Positions 19,510 through 29,707 of a DNA stretch of 64,000 nt are shown here, piece by piece. The notes under the pieces are model-generated. The model had not been told where the DNA came from. It made no database searches and worked only from the letters and a program-made list of their open reading frames with translations. Positions within the stretch are counted from its first letter, which is position 1. Each line of letters begins with the position of its first letter. The position numbers were made by a program, and so were the translations under genes. The stretch is from Providencia alcalifaciens (lineage in GTDB: Bacteria > Pseudomonadota > Gammaproteobacteria > Enterobacterales > Enterobacteriaceae): contig JAOQNJ010000001.1 of assembly GCA_025961275.1 (NCBI GenBank), positions 4,485,353 to 4,549,352 on the forward strand, written 5' to 3'.

Positions 19510-20418
19510 CTAGAATAAGCGCACCGTTTCCTCGATGGCTTGCAGCAATAATTTACGGTCATGTCGGTAAGGGACATCGTCAGCTTCTAAAACCCGCTGC
19601 GTGACTAAACGCTCATGGCAGATTGGCGCTATATTGGTTCTTGGGCCAACAATCACTGCATCAATTTTTTTACAGCCTATATGCTGTTCCATCATCGCTA
19701 ATTTTTCTTGCAAGCTTAGGTTTGCTGCAGAAGTACTGAGCTCTTTTCCAAGGTTCCCAATATAAATCATCGGTGCTTTACAATCACGCAAAGCTTCTGT
19801 GATTTCTTTGAGTAACAGAAGTGGCATGAGGCTGGTAAAGAAACTTCCCGGACCAATCAAAATTAAGTCTGCTTGATGAATGGCATCAATGGCTTCAGCT
19901 GTGGCCTTTACCGTCGGATAGAGGTGCAACTCTTTTGGTAGTTCAGCTAATGCATCAACATTAACTTCGCCATAAATTTCATTGCCCATCTCATCGATTG
20001 CCATTAAATCAACCGGAGATTCTGACATCGGAATCAATTGCGCATCGACTTTCAACATATTGCGTATCAAATTAATCGCTTCAAGCGGGCGTACACTGAG
20101 ATGGTCTAATGACTTCAACATTAGATTACCTAAATTATGACCTGAAAGTTCACCGTTACCACTAAAGCGATACTCAAACATGGCCGATGCGATAGAGGGC
20201 TCAGTAATTAATTGATTGAGACAATTACGCATATCTCCCCAAGCGATACCGCCTTCCGCACGACGAATTCGACCAGTAGAGCCGCCATTGTCGGTGGTTG
20301 TGACGATCCCTGTTAATCGAGTTCCTAAAGACGAGAGAGAAGACATTACACGACCAAGTCCATGTCCGCCCCCAAGAGCGACAACATGCCTGAAATCAGG
20401 CAGACTACTATTCGGCAT
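19510..20418 (-). CDS. ybhK: YvcK/YbhK family protein, gluconeogenesis/cell-shape factor
   Basis: A 302-residue protein, the same length as E. coli YbhK, of the CofD-like/YvcK family. It has the N-terminal [44 protein letters not shown] and [15 protein letters not shown]. In Bacillus, YvcK binds UDP-sugars and is needed for growth on gluconeogenic carbon and for cell shape; the enterobacterial role is less clear. The start has AGGAAC five bases upstream. In E. coli it is divergent from moaA; here an ERIC array and a lipoprotein gene separate them. Confidence 0.93.
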   Translation of the reverse strand: MPNSSLPDFRHVVALGGGHGLGRVMSSLSSLGTRLTGIVTTTDNGGSTGRIRRAEGGIAWGDMRNCLNQLITEPSIASAMFEYRFSGNGELSGHNLGNLMLKSLDHLSVRPLEAINLIRNMLKVDAQLIPMSESPVDLMAIDEMGNEIYGEVNVDALAELPKELHLYPTVKATAEAIDAIHQADLILIGPGSFFTSLMPLLLLKEITEALRDCKAPMIYIGNLGKELSTSAANLSLQEKLAMMEQHIGCKKIDAVIVGPRTNIAPICHERLVTQRVLEADDVPYRHDRKLLLQAIEETVRLF

Positions 20419-20495
20419 AGTGTTCCTATATCAGTTATTTTCCAGAGCCGCGCGTATTATACAGAGTTCTGACAAATTATACTCATAATCCTTCA

Positions 20496-20620
20496 TACCC
20501 GTCATACTTCAAGCTGTATTGTTGTTGCCTGCACTCAGCTACCCGAGTCACATACTAGTGTATGCTCCGCGGGCTATCTTCGTTTGTCGCCTAAATACAA
20601 CTCGAATTATTTAGGGTATA
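20496..20620 (+). repeat. ERIC element, first copy of a tandem array
   Basis: A complete ERIC with the left end TACCCGTCATACTTCAAGC, the central palindrome CACATACTAGTGTATGCTCC and the right end CGAATTATTTAGGGTATA. It begins the 146-bp-period array downstream of the ybhK promoter region. Confidence 0.9.
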
Positions 20621-20641
20621 CATTTAATGATTTATCTTTAT

Positions 20642-20766
20642 TATTCTTCATACTTCAAGCTGTATTGTTGTTGCCTGCACTCAGCTACCCGAGTCACATA
20701 CTAGTGTATGCTCCGCGGGATATCTTCGTTTGTCGCCTAAATACAACTCGAATTATTTAGGGTATA
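20642..20766 (+). repeat. ERIC element, second tandem copy
   Basis: Almost identical to the first copy, 146 bp downstream. It differs mainly in its first few bases (spacer-derived TATTCTTCATACTTC instead of ACCCGTCATACTTC) and one base after the central palindrome. The shared spacer CATTTAATGATTTATC shows that the unit arose by tandem duplication. Confidence 0.9.
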
Positions 20767-20787
20767 CATTTAATGATTTATCTTTAT

Positions 20788-20912
20788 TATTCTTCATACT
20801 TCAAGCTGTATTGTTGTTGCCTGCACTCAGCTACCCGAGTCACATACTAGTGTATGCTCCGCGGGCTATCTTCGTTTGTCGCCTAAATACAACTCGAATT
20901 ATTTAGGGTATA
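20788..20912 (+). repeat. ERIC element, third tandem copy
   Basis: 146 bp after the second copy, with the same spacer-derived left junction. It ends GGGTATACACCTAATG, a small change from CATTTAATG in the earlier copies. Confidence 0.9.
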
Positions 20913-20933
20913 CACCTAATGATTTATCTTTGT

Positions 20934-21025
20934 TATTCTTCAAGCTATATTATTACTGCCTGTGTTTAGTTATTCTAGTCGTATATTGATATGTTCTATC
21001 TGAGCTGCATTTGCCTGTCGACGAG
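20934..21025 (+). repeat. Degenerate fourth ERIC copy
   Basis: The spacer and TTCAAGCTATATTATTACTG continue the array, but CATA is missing from the left junction and the copy is heavily mutated (TAGTCGTATATTGATATG in the core, no clear right end). It looks older than the three intact copies. The remaining gap to the lipoprotein gene is AT-rich. Confidence 0.6.
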
Positions 21026-21194
21026 ATATAAATTAATAAAATTAAATTATTTTATTAATTCGTTTTATGTTATACAGAAAAGATAAGAGGATAGGTAAAT
21101 ACTATTCTCGGATTGCTCTTAATTAAAATAAAAATAGAGTATGATTAACTATTAAAATAAAAAATACTAATTTTAAGGTAATTCAGGTCGGAAC

Positions 21195-21923
21195 ATGCAG
21201 ATATTAAAAGGATTAATGCTCTTGAGTATTGGGCTGCTCATTAATGGTTGTACTGCATATGTTTGGAAGGATTCTCCGGTTGTTAGCAAAGAGTATCAAT
21301 ATAAAATTCAAGCAGAAGATATAATTGTCTCAGCCTTTGAGTTCAAAAATCTAAAATTAAAACTCGATGAAAAGGTTTCAAATAAAAAATTGCAATTGCC
21401 TGAAAATGGTGTGGGCTTTGTCGGTAATAAATATCTCTATTTTATTGCTGAAGGAGCCGATGATTTACTCATGCTCAACAAGCTGAATAAAAAAATCATC
21501 TTAGAAACTCGTAACAGTGATAAACATACTATTCAACTTAAAATATATGAATCAACAACGCCTGGTGTGACTGCGGTATTAAGTGATGTATTGACCACCA
21601 GAACAGTGCCCGGAACACAATTTACCGATGCAGAAAAACAGATATTAATTGATTCCGGTTTTAAGTTATCGCCAGATCCTGTTCGCAAAGATTGGTATAA
21701 AGTGACTGTCATTGGTGGGGTGTTAATGGCAAAAAACAGTATTGACTACCAATTCGATAAAAATGAAAAAATGACGTATCCCTATAAGGTTGAGTTTCTA
21801 TTACCGGAACAAGTCTCGTCATTTAATGGTTTTAACTTAATTAGTAATATATTGGCGACCCCTTTTACGTTAGTTGGTGATGTGATCATATTGCCAATTA
21901 TGGCAGTTTCGAATAGTAATTAA
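21195..21923 (+). CDS. Predicted outer-membrane lipoprotein of unknown function
   Basis: 242 residues with a short hydrophobic signal and lipobox LLINGC, giving lipidated Cys19. The +2 residue is Thr, not Asp, so outer-membrane sorting is expected. The mature part alternates charged and beta-type segments and ends in a hydrophobic stretch (FNLISNILATPFTLVGDVII). That stretch recalls the end of small YceK/YidQ-type lipoproteins, but the likeness is too weak to name a family. The start has no strong ribosome site. It lies between an ERIC array and the moa leader, where E. coli has no gene. A separate insertion is likely. Confidence 0.7.
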   Translation: MQILKGLMLLSIGLLINGCTAYVWKDSPVVSKEYQYKIQAEDIIVSAFEFKNLKLKLDEKVSNKKLQLPENGVGFVGNKYLYFIAEGADDLLMLNKLNKKIILETRNSDKHTIQLKIYESTTPGVTAVLSDVLTTRTVPGTQFTDAEKQILIDSGFKLSPDPVRKDWYKVTVIGGVLMAKNSIDYQFDKNEKMTYPYKVEFLLPEQVSSFNGFNLISNILATPFTLVGDVIILPIMAVSNSN

Positions 21924-22163
21924 TCTTAATTTATCTCGGATTTAATTAAATTTAATTACTCTTATTTTGATTTCTTCATGTTTTTTTATGTCATAGGGAT
22001 CACAAAATGGCTCATCGCTTAGCTAACAAATACGGCATTGTCTCTTTTCATCAAAATATTATCCATTACCCCTAGAGATTAAAACAACGCAAATTAGTTT
22101 GGCTATAATAAGGAAAAATACACATAATTTATACTTATTTAACAATTGAATAACCTAATGCTA

Positions 22164-22193
22164 AATCGTTGTATAATATGTTTTATATCGAAA
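22164..22193 (+). promoter_or_regulatory. Candidate moaA promoter and ModE site
   Basis: TATAAT (22172-22177) is a perfect -10 hexamer without an obvious -35. It is overlapped by ATCGTTGTATA (22165-22175) and TTATATCGAA (22183-22192), inverted half-sites similar to those of the modA operator. In E. coli ModE stimulates moa. Here the site covers the -10, so repression is equally possible if it is real. The rest of the 21924-22310 gap shows nothing else. Confidence 0.4.
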
Positions 22194-22311
22194 TTCAAAT
22201 TAGCTTTTTGTTTTTTTTTACGCTAAAATCCTTATAGAAATTAAGTGAACAAAATAACCAAATTTAATTCCATTTAAGTGTATTTTGTTTGTTAACTTGT
22301 TTTTTAATAAA

Positions 22312-22427
22312 ACTCCTAGCCTTTGCATCTAAGTTCGAATCGATGAATATGATGCCTAGGCCGTGGTCTTTGAACCACCAGGGTGCAAGATAGAAATGTC
22401 AGCATCTCCCGTATTTGGAAAGGTGTC
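22312..22427 (+). ncRNA. Moco riboswitch in the moa leader
   Basis: The leader carries the conserved blocks of the molybdenum-cofactor (moco) RNA motif in order: ACTCCTAGCCTTTGCA, GGCCGTGG, CCACCAGGG, AGAAATG and CTCCCGTATTTGGAAAGGTG. The last block holds the ribosome site just before the moaA ATG at 22431. These blocks closely match the E. coli moaA leader. By family knowledge, cofactor binding lowers moa translation. Confidence 0.92.
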
Positions 22428-22430
22428 ATT

Positions 22431-23411
22431 ATGCAGCAGCTTGTCGATCAATTTGCTCGAAAATTTTACTATCTTCGTCTATCTATCACAGACGTTTGCA
22501 ACTTCCGTTGTACATATTGCCTCCCTGATGGTTACAAACCCAGTGGTCGCCATGAATTTCTTTCTCTCAGTGAAATCAAGCGTGTAAGCCGTGCTTTTGC
22601 TGAATTGGGAACTGAAAAAGTGCGTATCACGGGTGGTGAACCAACCATGCGTAAAGACTTTACTGATATCATTGCCGCGATTAATGAAAACCAATCGATA
22701 AAAAAAATCGCCGTAACCACAAATGGTTACCGTATGGCACGTGATGTACATGAGTGGAGAGATGCAGGGTTAAATGCCATCAATGTCAGCGTAGACAGCT
22801 TAGATCCCCGCCAATTTGCTGCCATCACGGGCCAAGATAAATTCTACCAAGTAATGAAAGGGATTGATGCAGCCTTTGATGCTGGCTTTGAGAAAATTAA
22901 AGTCAATGCGGTGTTGATGAAGAACGTCAATGATATTGCACTTAAATCTTTTTTGAATTGGATTAAATATCGTCCGATTCAGCTCCGTTTCATTGAATTA
23001 ATGGAAACAGGAGAAGGCAGCGACCTTTTTCAGCGTTACCATGTTTCGGGTGAAACGATCCGCACTCGCCTCATTGAAGAGGGTTGGTATAAAGAACCTC
23101 GTTCTCGCAGTGACGGACCAGCTCAAGTCTTTAGTCATCCTGATTATCAGGGTGAAATCGGCCTTATCATGCCTTATGAGAAAGATTTCTGCCAAAGCTG
23201 TAACCGCTTACGCATCTCTTCTTTAGGAAATCTTCATTTGTGCTTATTCGGTGAAAATGGCATTGCACTTCGTGATTTATTAGGCGCAGATAATCAAAAT
23301 GAAGCTCTAAAGGCACGGATCCAAAGTGGATTGCAATATAAACGTGAAACCCATTTATTGCATATGGGCGACAGCGGTATAACCCCGAATTTATCCGTTA
23401 TTGGCGGCTAA
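22431..23411 (+). CDS. moaA: MoaA, GTP 3',8-cyclase
   Basis: A 326-residue radical SAM enzyme that turns GTP into 3',8-cyclo-GTP, the first step of molybdenum cofactor synthesis. It has two FeS cysteine sets: Cys23, Cys27 and Cys30 in CNFRCTYC, and C-terminal CQSCNRLR with a later LCLF cysteine. The invariant C-terminal Gly-Gly is present. The start at 22431 directly follows the riboswitch ribosome site; the open frame 16 codons upstream lies inside the riboswitch and is not used here. moaC follows after 27 nt. Confidence 0.97.
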   Translation: MQQLVDQFARKFYYLRLSITDVCNFRCTYCLPDGYKPSGRHEFLSLSEIKRVSRAFAELGTEKVRITGGEPTMRKDFTDIIAAINENQSIKKIAVTTNGYRMARDVHEWRDAGLNAINVSVDSLDPRQFAAITGQDKFYQVMKGIDAAFDAGFEKIKVNAVLMKNVNDIALKSFLNWIKYRPIQLRFIELMETGEGSDLFQRYHVSGETIRTRLIEEGWYKEPRSRSDGPAQVFSHPDYQGEIGLIMPYEKDFCQSCNRLRISSLGNLHLCLFGENGIALRDLLGADNQNEALKARIQSGLQYKRETHLLHMGDSGITPNLSVIGG

Positions 23412-23438
23412 CATTTTTTTGATTTTTCAGGAGAGAAC

Positions 23439-23918
23439 ATGTCCCAACTGACTCACATCAATGCGTCGGGTGAAGCTCATATGGTTGATGTTTCTGCTAA
23501 AGCGGAAACCGTTCGTGAAGCAAGAGCCGAAGCGTTTGTCTCAATGAATAAAGAAACCTTAGCGATGATAGTTGATGGAAGCCACCATAAAGGTGATGTA
23601 TTCGCAACTGCGCGTATTGCCGGCATTCAAGCAGCAAAAAGTACATGGCAGCTGATCCCACTATGCCATCCATTATTATTAACAAAAGTTGAAGTTATAC
23701 TGCAAGCATTGCCAGAACATAATCAAGTGCGCATCGAATCTTGTTGTCGTTTAACCGGTAAAACTGGGGTTGAGATGGAAGCGTTAACCGCTGCTTCGGT
23801 AGCTGCTTTAACGATTTATGATATGTGTAAAGCCGTTCAAAAAGACATGGTCATCGGGCCTGTTCGTTTGTTAGAAAAAACAGGTGGTAAATCTGGACAC
23901 TTTAAGGTGGATGCATGA
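23439..23918 (+). CDS. moaC: MoaC, cyclic pyranopterin monophosphate synthase
   Basis: A 159-residue enzyme that works with MoaA to form cPMP. It has [20 protein letters not shown], the conserved [20 protein letters not shown] and the catalytic-lysine region [21 protein letters not shown] good AGGAGA ribosome site precedes the ATG. In E. coli moaB lies between moaA and moaC; here there is none. Its end overlaps moaD by 4 nt. Confidence 0.97.
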   Translation: MSQLTHINASGEAHMVDVSAKAETVREARAEAFVSMNKETLAMIVDGSHHKGDVFATARIAGIQAAKSTWQLIPLCHPLLLTKVEVILQALPEHNQVRIESCCRLTGKTGVEMEALTAASVAALTIYDMCKAVQKDMVIGPVRLLEKTGGKSGHFKVDA

Positions 23919-24160
23919 TTACTGTACTTTTTTTTGCACAAGTGCGTGAACTTGTTGGCACAGATCGTCTTGAATTATCAGAGCATTACCCAAACGTTGA
24001 ATCATTGCGTCAATCATTGGTAAAACGCAGCGATCGTTGGGCATTAGCATTGGAAGATGGTAAGTTACTGACAGCAGTAAACCAATCTTTTGTCCCAACA
24101 ACGCATCCATTAATGGATGGTGATGAAATTGCTTTCTTTCCGCCTGTCACTGGGGGATGA
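23915..24160 (+). CDS. moaD: MoaD, molybdopterin synthase sulfur-carrier subunit
   Basis: An 81-residue ubiquitin-like protein ending in the required Gly-Gly (FFPPVTGG). The C-terminal glycine is adenylated by MoeB and then thiocarboxylated to give sulfur to the dithiolene of molybdopterin. It overlaps moaC (ATGA) and moaE (ATGA), so translation is coupled. moeB is at 44.6 kb of this window. Confidence 0.96.
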   Translation: MITVLFFAQVRELVGTDRLELSEHYPNVESLRQSLVKRSDRWALALEDGKLLTAVNQSFVPTTHPLMDGDEIAFFPPVTGG

Positions 24161-24615
24161 GTATGGAAAATACCCATATTGCAGTCCAAACAGAAAATTT
24201 TAGTGTTGGCGAACAATACCAATGGTTAGCACAGTGTGATAGTGATGGTGCTGTTGTTACTTTCACTGGAAAAGTCAGAAACCATAATTTAGGTGATAGC
24301 GTCGCTGCATTAACACTCGAACATTATCCAGGAATGACAGAAAAAGCGTTAGTTAATATCGTGATAGATGCACGTAGTCGCTGGGAATTACAAAGAGTGA
24401 GTGTTATTCATCGAGTAGGGTCATTACAGCCCGGCGATGAAATTGTATTTGTTGGTGTTACAAGTTCTCATCGAGGTACAGCCTTCCAAGCCGCTGAATT
24501 CATAATGGATTATTTAAAAACCAAAGCACCTTTTTGGAAGAAAGAAACGTTGCCTGATAATGAACGCTGGGTTGAAGCGAAAGAGAGCGATAACGATTCA
24601 GCTAATCGTTGGTAA
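24157..24615 (+). CDS. moaE: MoaE, molybdopterin synthase catalytic subunit
   Basis: A 152-residue protein that forms the MoaD2-MoaE2 synthase and converts cPMP to molybdopterin. It shows the family blocks GAVVTFTGKVRNHN, LEHYPGM, VIHRVGSLQPGDEIVFVGV, SSHRGTAF and the catalytic-lysine region MDYLKTKAPFWKKE. The ATG overlaps moaD by 4 nt; a second ATG two codons later is possible. It ends the moa operon. Confidence 0.97.
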   Translation: MSMENTHIAVQTENFSVGEQYQWLAQCDSDGAVVTFTGKVRNHNLGDSVAALTLEHYPGMTEKALVNIVIDARSRWELQRVSVIHRVGSLQPGDEIVFVGVTSSHRGTAFQAAEFIMDYLKTKAPFWKKETLPDNERWVEAKESDNDSANRW

Positions 24616-24860
24616 TTAATTGATTTATAATCATAATAATTATTGATGCTGTATTTTACAATAATTTAGATGGTTGCTCAGGAAGTAGAGAAATCTATTT
24701 ACAACACGAGTGTAGCGACCTGATGTATGACGGAATGAAGTGACGGTTACCTATTTGTTGGATGGTAATGTCAATAAACTGTGATAAACTTTGAAAGAAT
24801 TTGTCCGGCTACGGTGTATTGCTGTGGTCGATTCCTACTAATGTATTAAGGGTAACCATC

Positions 24861-25568
24861 ATGGATCGATTTGATCAACGTAATGATTCTCTTGTCCAGC
24901 GCAGTAATGCCAGCATTCAGACATTTATGTCTCAGGTGTATGGCTGGATGACAGTAGGCCTGTTACTGACCGCATTTGTTGCTTGGTACACGCTAGATCT
25001 TTTAATGAGCGGTAAAATATTTCTGACCCAAGGCGTTGTTATTGGTTTAGTGGTTGTTCAGTTTGGTTTAGTGCTAGGCTTGTCATTCCTACTACCTAAA
25101 ATGAGTGCAATGGTTGCAACAGGCATGTTTATGCTCTACTCAATGCTGACTGGTGTGACACTTTCCGTGATCCTTGCTATGTATACGCAAGAATCTGTCG
25201 TCGGTACTTTTGTCATTACTGCAGTGATGTTTGGTGCGCTTAGCTTCTACGGCTACACGACAAAACGTAGCTTAACAGGAATGGGTAACTTCCTGTTTAT
25301 GGCATTGATCGGTATCATCGTAGCGTCTTTAGTCAACATCTGGCTACAAAGCTCAGCAATGTATTGGGTCATCACTTACGCAGGCGTACTAATTTTTGCA
25401 GGTCTAACAGCGTATGACACTCAGAAATTAAAAGAAATGGGTGCACAGATTGATGTTGATGATAAAGAAAACATGCGTAAGTTTGTTATTTTAGGTGCAT
25501 TGAATCTTTATCTAGACTTTATCAACCTGTTCCTTATGTTGCTACGTATTTTCGGCGATCGTCGTTAA
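24861..25568 (+). CDS. ybhL: YbhL, BAX inhibitor-1 family membrane protein
   Basis: A 235-residue, seven-span inner-membrane protein of the BI-1/TMBIM family, nearly identical in length to E. coli YbhL. It has the N-terminal STNASIQ-like segment (RSNASIQTFMSQVYGW), the membrane core and the C-terminal LNLYLDFINLFLMLLRIFG motif. Family members are pH-sensitive calcium leak channels; the E. coli role is uncertain. The start at MDRFDQRND follows AAGGG by ten bases; 20 open upstream codons are not supported. A strong terminator follows. Confidence 0.94.
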   Translation: MDRFDQRNDSLVQRSNASIQTFMSQVYGWMTVGLLLTAFVAWYTLDLLMSGKIFLTQGVVIGLVVVQFGLVLGLSFLLPKMSAMVATGMFMLYSMLTGVTLSVILAMYTQESVVGTFVITAVMFGALSFYGYTTKRSLTGMGNFLFMALIGIIVASLVNIWLQSSAMYWVITYAGVLIFAGLTAYDTQKLKEMGAQIDVDDKENMRKFVILGALNLYLDFINLFLMLLRIFGDRR

Positions 25569-25626
25569 TTAGCCAATTTGCTTGTGACGTTTAGCGTCAG
25601 ATCAAGCTATGTGATTCAGAATATGA

Positions 25627-25661
25627 AACCCTTGTCATGTGCAAACAGACAAGGGTTTTTT
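25627..25661 (+). terminator. Rho-independent terminator of ybhL
   Basis: AACCCTTGTC (25627-25636) and GACAAGGGTT (25648-25657) form a perfect 10-bp stem with an 11-nt loop, followed by six T residues. Confidence 0.93.
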
Positions 25662-25700
25662 ATTGCCAGTTGAATTAAAACTGAGCTTTATCAAATTCCA

Positions 25701-26807
25701 CTAGGCTATTTTCTTACGAAATAGATAATAAGCAAAGGAACTGGTTATGACGGCTATCACTAGCAAAGGCCACAAGCTATGCCATACCACACTGAAATCG
25801 GCATCCTTCAGGTAAATTTGCTTGGTTATCTCAGTGAAGTGGCGGATTGGGTTGATCCATGTAATATCTTGCAACCATACAGGCATATTCTCAACTGCCG
25901 ATATATAGCCTGAAAGTAATACGGCTGGCATCATAAATACAAATACACCAATAAATGCTTGCTGCTGTGTGGTACACATCGCGGATATCAATAGGCCAAA
26001 GCCAACAAGAGATAATCCATAAAATAGCATGGTGGCATAAAACAGAAGTAGAGAGCCCGCGAAAGGGATTTGGTAACAGAAAATACCAATAATTAATACC
26101 AGAGTGGCTTGTGCGGTTGCAATGATGAGTGCTGGAATCGCTTTACCCACAAAAATTTGCCAAGTCGTCAAGGGAGAAACGAGAAGTTGATCGAGAGTAC
26201 CTTGCTCACTCTCTCTGGCAATCGAAAGTGAGGTGACAATCAGTACGCCAATAGTAGTAATTAGCGCCACCAATGATGGCACAATAAACCACTTATAGTC
26301 TAAGTTTGGGTTGTACCAATTGCGAACGGTCAATTCGCTGTTATTCGGTAACGGCTTTCCTTCCGTTAATTCGCTCTGATATTTCGTCGCTATCTGTTCG
26401 ATATAATTAGCTGCGATTTGTGCACTGTTAGAATTACGACCATCGAGTAATAACGCCATAGAGGCGGTATGTTGGCTATCGATATTTCCACTAAAATTTT
26501 GCCCAAAACGTACGACAAGTAAACTTTTGCGGTTATCTAGAGTCTCTCGGATTTCATGTTCATCTTTAAGTAATAACACATGTGAGAAAGCTTCAGCTTT
26601 TGCTAGCCGCTGTGTTAGCTCAACTGAATGCTTCCCACCATCTTGATCAAAGATAGCAATAGTGGTGTTAGTCACTTCTAAGGTGGCGGCCAATGGAAAT
26701 AAGATCATCTGAAAAACAACAGGCATGATCAAAATAATTCGTGTTTGCTTTTCCTGTAATAATGACTGTAACTCTTTCATGATTAAGGTATATAAGCGAT
26801 AAAACAT
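25701..26807 (-). CDS. ybhR: YbhR, ABC-2 type exporter permease
   Basis: A 368-residue permease with an N-terminal membrane anchor, a large periplasmic domain (about 45-170) and five more membrane segments. The ABC-2 block [20 protein letters not shown] marks the coupling region. It pairs with YbhS and the double ATPase YbhF; in E. coli the YbhFSR complex affects export of drugs such as cefoperazone and of Na+/Li+. It is last in ybhG-ybhF-ybhS-ybhR, 12 nt after ybhS. Length equals E. coli YbhR. Confidence 0.94.
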   Translation of the reverse strand: MFYRLYTLIMKELQSLLQEKQTRIILIMPVVFQMILFPLAATLEVTNTTIAIFDQDGGKHSVELTQRLAKAEAFSHVLLLKDEHEIRETLDNRKSLLVVRFGQNFSGNIDSQHTASMALLLDGRNSNSAQIAANYIEQIATKYQSELTEGKPLPNNSELTVRNWYNPNLDYKWFIVPSLVALITTIGVLIVTSLSIARESEQGTLDQLLVSPLTTWQIFVGKAIPALIIATAQATLVLIIGIFCYQIPFAGSLLLFYATMLFYGLSLVGFGLLISAMCTTQQQAFIGVFVFMMPAVLLSGYISAVENMPVWLQDITWINPIRHFTEITKQIYLKDADFSVVWHSLWPLLVIAVITSSFAYYLFRKKIA

Positions 26808-26819
26808 GTCAGATCCTTA

Positions 26820-27959
26820 TCAATCAAGGCGACGGCGTGTTTTCCATGCCGCTAAGCCAATAAACAGGATTGCCGAAGCTATCAGCAATAAAAAATCGAT
26901 TAGCAGCACCAGATAGATATCACCTGCTAAAAATAGCGTTTGCAAGCTGCTAACAAAATATCGCGCTGGAATAAAATAGGTCACCATTTGAATAAATATT
27001 GGCATGCTGGATATTTCAAAGATAAAGCCTGAAAGCATAATAGCCGGTAAGAAAGCGACATTTAACGCCACCATAGCGGCATTAAATTGATTGCGTGTAA
27101 TCGTTGAAATTAATAGCCCCATTCCTAATGCCGTCGCGAGATAGAGGCTGCTTATCAAAAATAAAACTACGAGTGAGCCATGATAAGGAACCTTTAGGAT
27201 AAATGTGGTGACAATCATACATAGGATCATCACAAAGGAACCAAGTACTTGATAAGGTAATAGTTTAGATAACAATAATTCTGTGCGGGTAACTTGAGTC
27301 GAAAGAAGGGCTTCCATTGTGCCACGTTCCCATTCACGAGCGACAACAAGTGATGTCAAAATCGCGCCAACAACCGTCATAATGATACTAATTGCGCCTG
27401 GAATAATAAAATGTTGGCTGATTGCGGCTTCATTAAACCAGTAACGCATATTCAGCTCAATCAGTGGCTCTGTTGAATAGCCTTTATTTTCTCCCTGCTG
27501 GATTAACCACGTATACCAAATACCTTTAGTATAGGCTTGCACAAAATTTGCAGTATTCGGCTCACTACCATCGGTTATAATCTGGATGGCGGCGTGACCA
27601 TCAGGACGTAATAATTGTGCAGAAAAATCAACCGGAATAACAACAATGCCGCGAATTTCACCCGCTTGCATCTTATCAATCAATTGCTGTCGATTGTCAC
27701 TAACTGTCGCGTCGATAAAAGGTGAACCCGTAAAAGTATCGACTAGCTCACGCGCCTCATGGCTTTGCTGATCCATCAGTACTCCAACACGTAGCTGGCT
27801 GGAGTCTAAGTTTATTCCATACCCAAAAATAAATAGCAGCATTAATGGGATCACAACGGCAATCAGCGCACTACTTGGATCACGAACAATTTGTTTGCTC
27901 TCTTTTAAGCATAAAGCTTTTAGCCTACGCCAAGAAAAATGGGAGGTAGTTGTGGTCAT
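26820..27959 (-). CDS. ybhS: YbhS, ABC-2 type exporter permease
   Basis: A 379-residue paralogue of YbhR with the same layout: cytosolic start, first membrane span ([20 protein letters not shown]), a periplasmic domain of about 130 residues, then five spans. The ABC-2 segment [19 protein letters not shown] is present. It forms the membrane part of the YbhFSR exporter with YbhR. It overlaps ybhF by 4 nt, so the genes are translationally coupled. Confidence 0.94.
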   Translation of the reverse strand: MTTTTSHFSWRRLKALCLKESKQIVRDPSSALIAVVIPLMLLFIFGYGINLDSSQLRVGVLMDQQSHEARELVDTFTGSPFIDATVSDNRQQLIDKMQAGEIRGIVVIPVDFSAQLLRPDGHAAIQIITDGSEPNTANFVQAYTKGIWYTWLIQQGENKGYSTEPLIELNMRYWFNEAAISQHFIIPGAISIIMTVVGAILTSLVVAREWERGTMEALLSTQVTRTELLLSKLLPYQVLGSFVMILCMIVTTFILKVPYHGSLVVLFLISSLYLATALGMGLLISTITRNQFNAAMVALNVAFLPAIMLSGFIFEISSMPIFIQMVTYFIPARYFVSSLQTLFLAGDIYLVLLIDFLLLIASAILFIGLAAWKTRRRLD

Positions 27960-29701
27960 TGCTCCTCCTGCTGCTTATCATAGCCAAGTATTAATTCAAT
28001 AAAGGAATCTTCCATTGAAGGGTTTGGGTTTCTCTCGGTGGCTACTTGCTGCTTCAGTGCATCTGGAGTACCTACAGCAATGATTTTTCCGTGATAAACC
28101 AAACCAATACGATCGCAATATTCGGCTTCGTCCATAAAGTGAGTGGTGACCATGACGGTAACACCTCTATCCACCATTCCATTAATATGAAGCCAAAATT
28201 CACGGCGGGTCAGTGGATCAACTCCCGAGGTCGGCTCATCAAGAAACAGAATATCAGGCTCATGCATAAGCGAGCAGGCGAGGGCGAGGCGTTGTTTAAA
28301 TCCGAGTGGTAAGGAGTCAGTTATTTGATTAATAATGGGTGTAAAATTAAATGCATCAACCATTTCACCGATTTTTTTAGTTTGATGCTTACCGTGAAGG
28401 CCATAGATCCCTGAGAAAAATTTGAGATTTTGCCCGACCTTTAAATTGCCATACAGTGAAAATTTTTGAGCCATATAGCCAAGATGCTGACGAGCTTTAT
28501 TTGAACTGGTTTTTAAATCCATGCCTAATACTAAAGCTTGACCATCAGTGGGTTTCATCAATCCACACATCATTTTAAAGGTCGTTGATTTTCCTGCGCC
28601 ATTCGGACCCAGTAAGCCAAAAATTTCGCCTCGCTTCACTTGAAAATTGACTGTATCTGTTGCCGCAAAATCACCAAATTTTTTGGTGAGGTTACGCGCT
28701 TCAATCACTGTTTCACTCGGATTGGCTGGAATTTGTGGCATGATCGCCGCTAACACTGAACGATGAGAGGGCCCGCCACCAAGTAAATCAATAAAGGCAT
28801 CTTCAAAACGTGGCTCAGCTTCAATCAGTTTTGCATCCGTCAACTTTAAGCCGCGTAGTAGTGACTCTTGGGAGGCATCTGGCTTTAAAATTAAACGGAG
28901 ATAACGTCCTTGGATAACGCCATCCGTGGTTTCAGGGAGGACAAGTGCATCTTGTAAAATAGCGCGTTTATTCTCGGCAGGAACGTCTAATAAAAAGGAT
29001 CTTCCTAACATTTTTTGAGTGAGGGATTGTGGCTCACCTGAGTAGAGAAGTTTACCTTGATTCAGTAACAGAACTTCTTTACATTGCTCGGCCTCGTCAA
29101 GATAGGATGTGCTCCAAAGAATGAGCATTCCTTCATCTGCTAAGGTGTGAACCATTTGCCAAAGTTCACGTCGGGCAATAGGATCCACTCCCACGCCTGG
29201 CTCATCAAGTAATAGCACTTTAGGTTTACCAATAAGAGTACATGCCAAGCCGAGTTTTTGTTTCATTCCACCAGACAATTTACCTGCAAGTCTGTCAGTA
29301 AAATGGGTGAGGTCGGTAAAGGTGAGGAGTTGCTGATTAGTTTTTTGACGTTCTTTTCCGATCACACCACGCAAATCGGCATATAAATTAAGATTTTCTT
29401 GTACAGTTAAATCTTCATATAAACCAAATTTTTGTGGCATGTAGCCTAGATTAGCATGAACTTGTACGCTGTCTTTTATTGGGTCAAAGCCCAATAAACT
29501 AATAGTGCCTGAGTCCGGTTTTAATAAACCTGCAAGCATCCTCATGAGTGTCGTTTTACCTGCGCCGTCAGGGCCAACTAATCCCGTCACTGAGCCGCCA
29601 CGGATCTCTGTGGTTAAACGTTCGACAGCTGGAGAGTCAAGTCCTAAAAATGTTTTTTCAACACCGTTAAGGTGAATACGATAATCAATTTGGCTCATCA
29701 T
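27956..29701 (-). CDS. ybhF: YbhF, dual-domain ABC exporter ATPase
   Basis: 581 residues with two complete ABC domains: Walker A GPDGAGKT and GPNGAGKS, signatures [13 protein letters not shown] and [13 protein letters not shown] (the second degenerate), Walker [13 protein letters not shown] and [12 protein letters not shown]. It powers the YbhSR permease. The start has two consecutive ATG codons; AAGGC lies just upstream. It sits six bases after ybhG and overlaps ybhS by 4 nt. CecR in the same cluster represses this operon in E. coli. Confidence 0.95.
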   Translation of the reverse strand: MMSQIDYRIHLNGVEKTFLGLDSPAVERLTTEIRGGSVTGLVGPDGAGKTTLMRMLAGLLKPDSGTISLLGFDPIKDSVQVHANLGYMPQKFGLYEDLTVQENLNLYADLRGVIGKERQKTNQQLLTFTDLTHFTDRLAGKLSGGMKQKLGLACTLIGKPKVLLLDEPGVGVDPIARRELWQMVHTLADEGMLILWSTSYLDEAEQCKEVLLLNQGKLLYSGEPQSLTQKMLGRSFLLDVPAENKRAILQDALVLPETTDGVIQGRYLRLILKPDASQESLLRGLKLTDAKLIEAEPRFEDAFIDLLGGGPSHRSVLAAIMPQIPANPSETVIEARNLTKKFGDFAATDTVNFQVKRGEIFGLLGPNGAGKSTTFKMMCGLMKPTDGQALVLGMDLKTSSNKARQHLGYMAQKFSLYGNLKVGQNLKFFSGIYGLHGKHQTKKIGEMVDAFNFTPIINQITDSLPLGFKQRLALACSLMHEPDILFLDEPTSGVDPLTRREFWLHINGMVDRGVTVMVTTHFMDEAEYCDRIGLVYHGKIIAVGTPDALKQQVATERNPNPSMEDSFIELILGYDKQQEEQ

Positions 29702-29707
29702 TGAGCC

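Noticed and set aside
20496-21025. A repeat array with regular spacing that could be mistaken for a CRISPR locus
   Set aside because: The repeats are 125-bp ERICs with identical 21-bp spacers; CRISPR repeats are short with unique spacers, and no cas gene is near.
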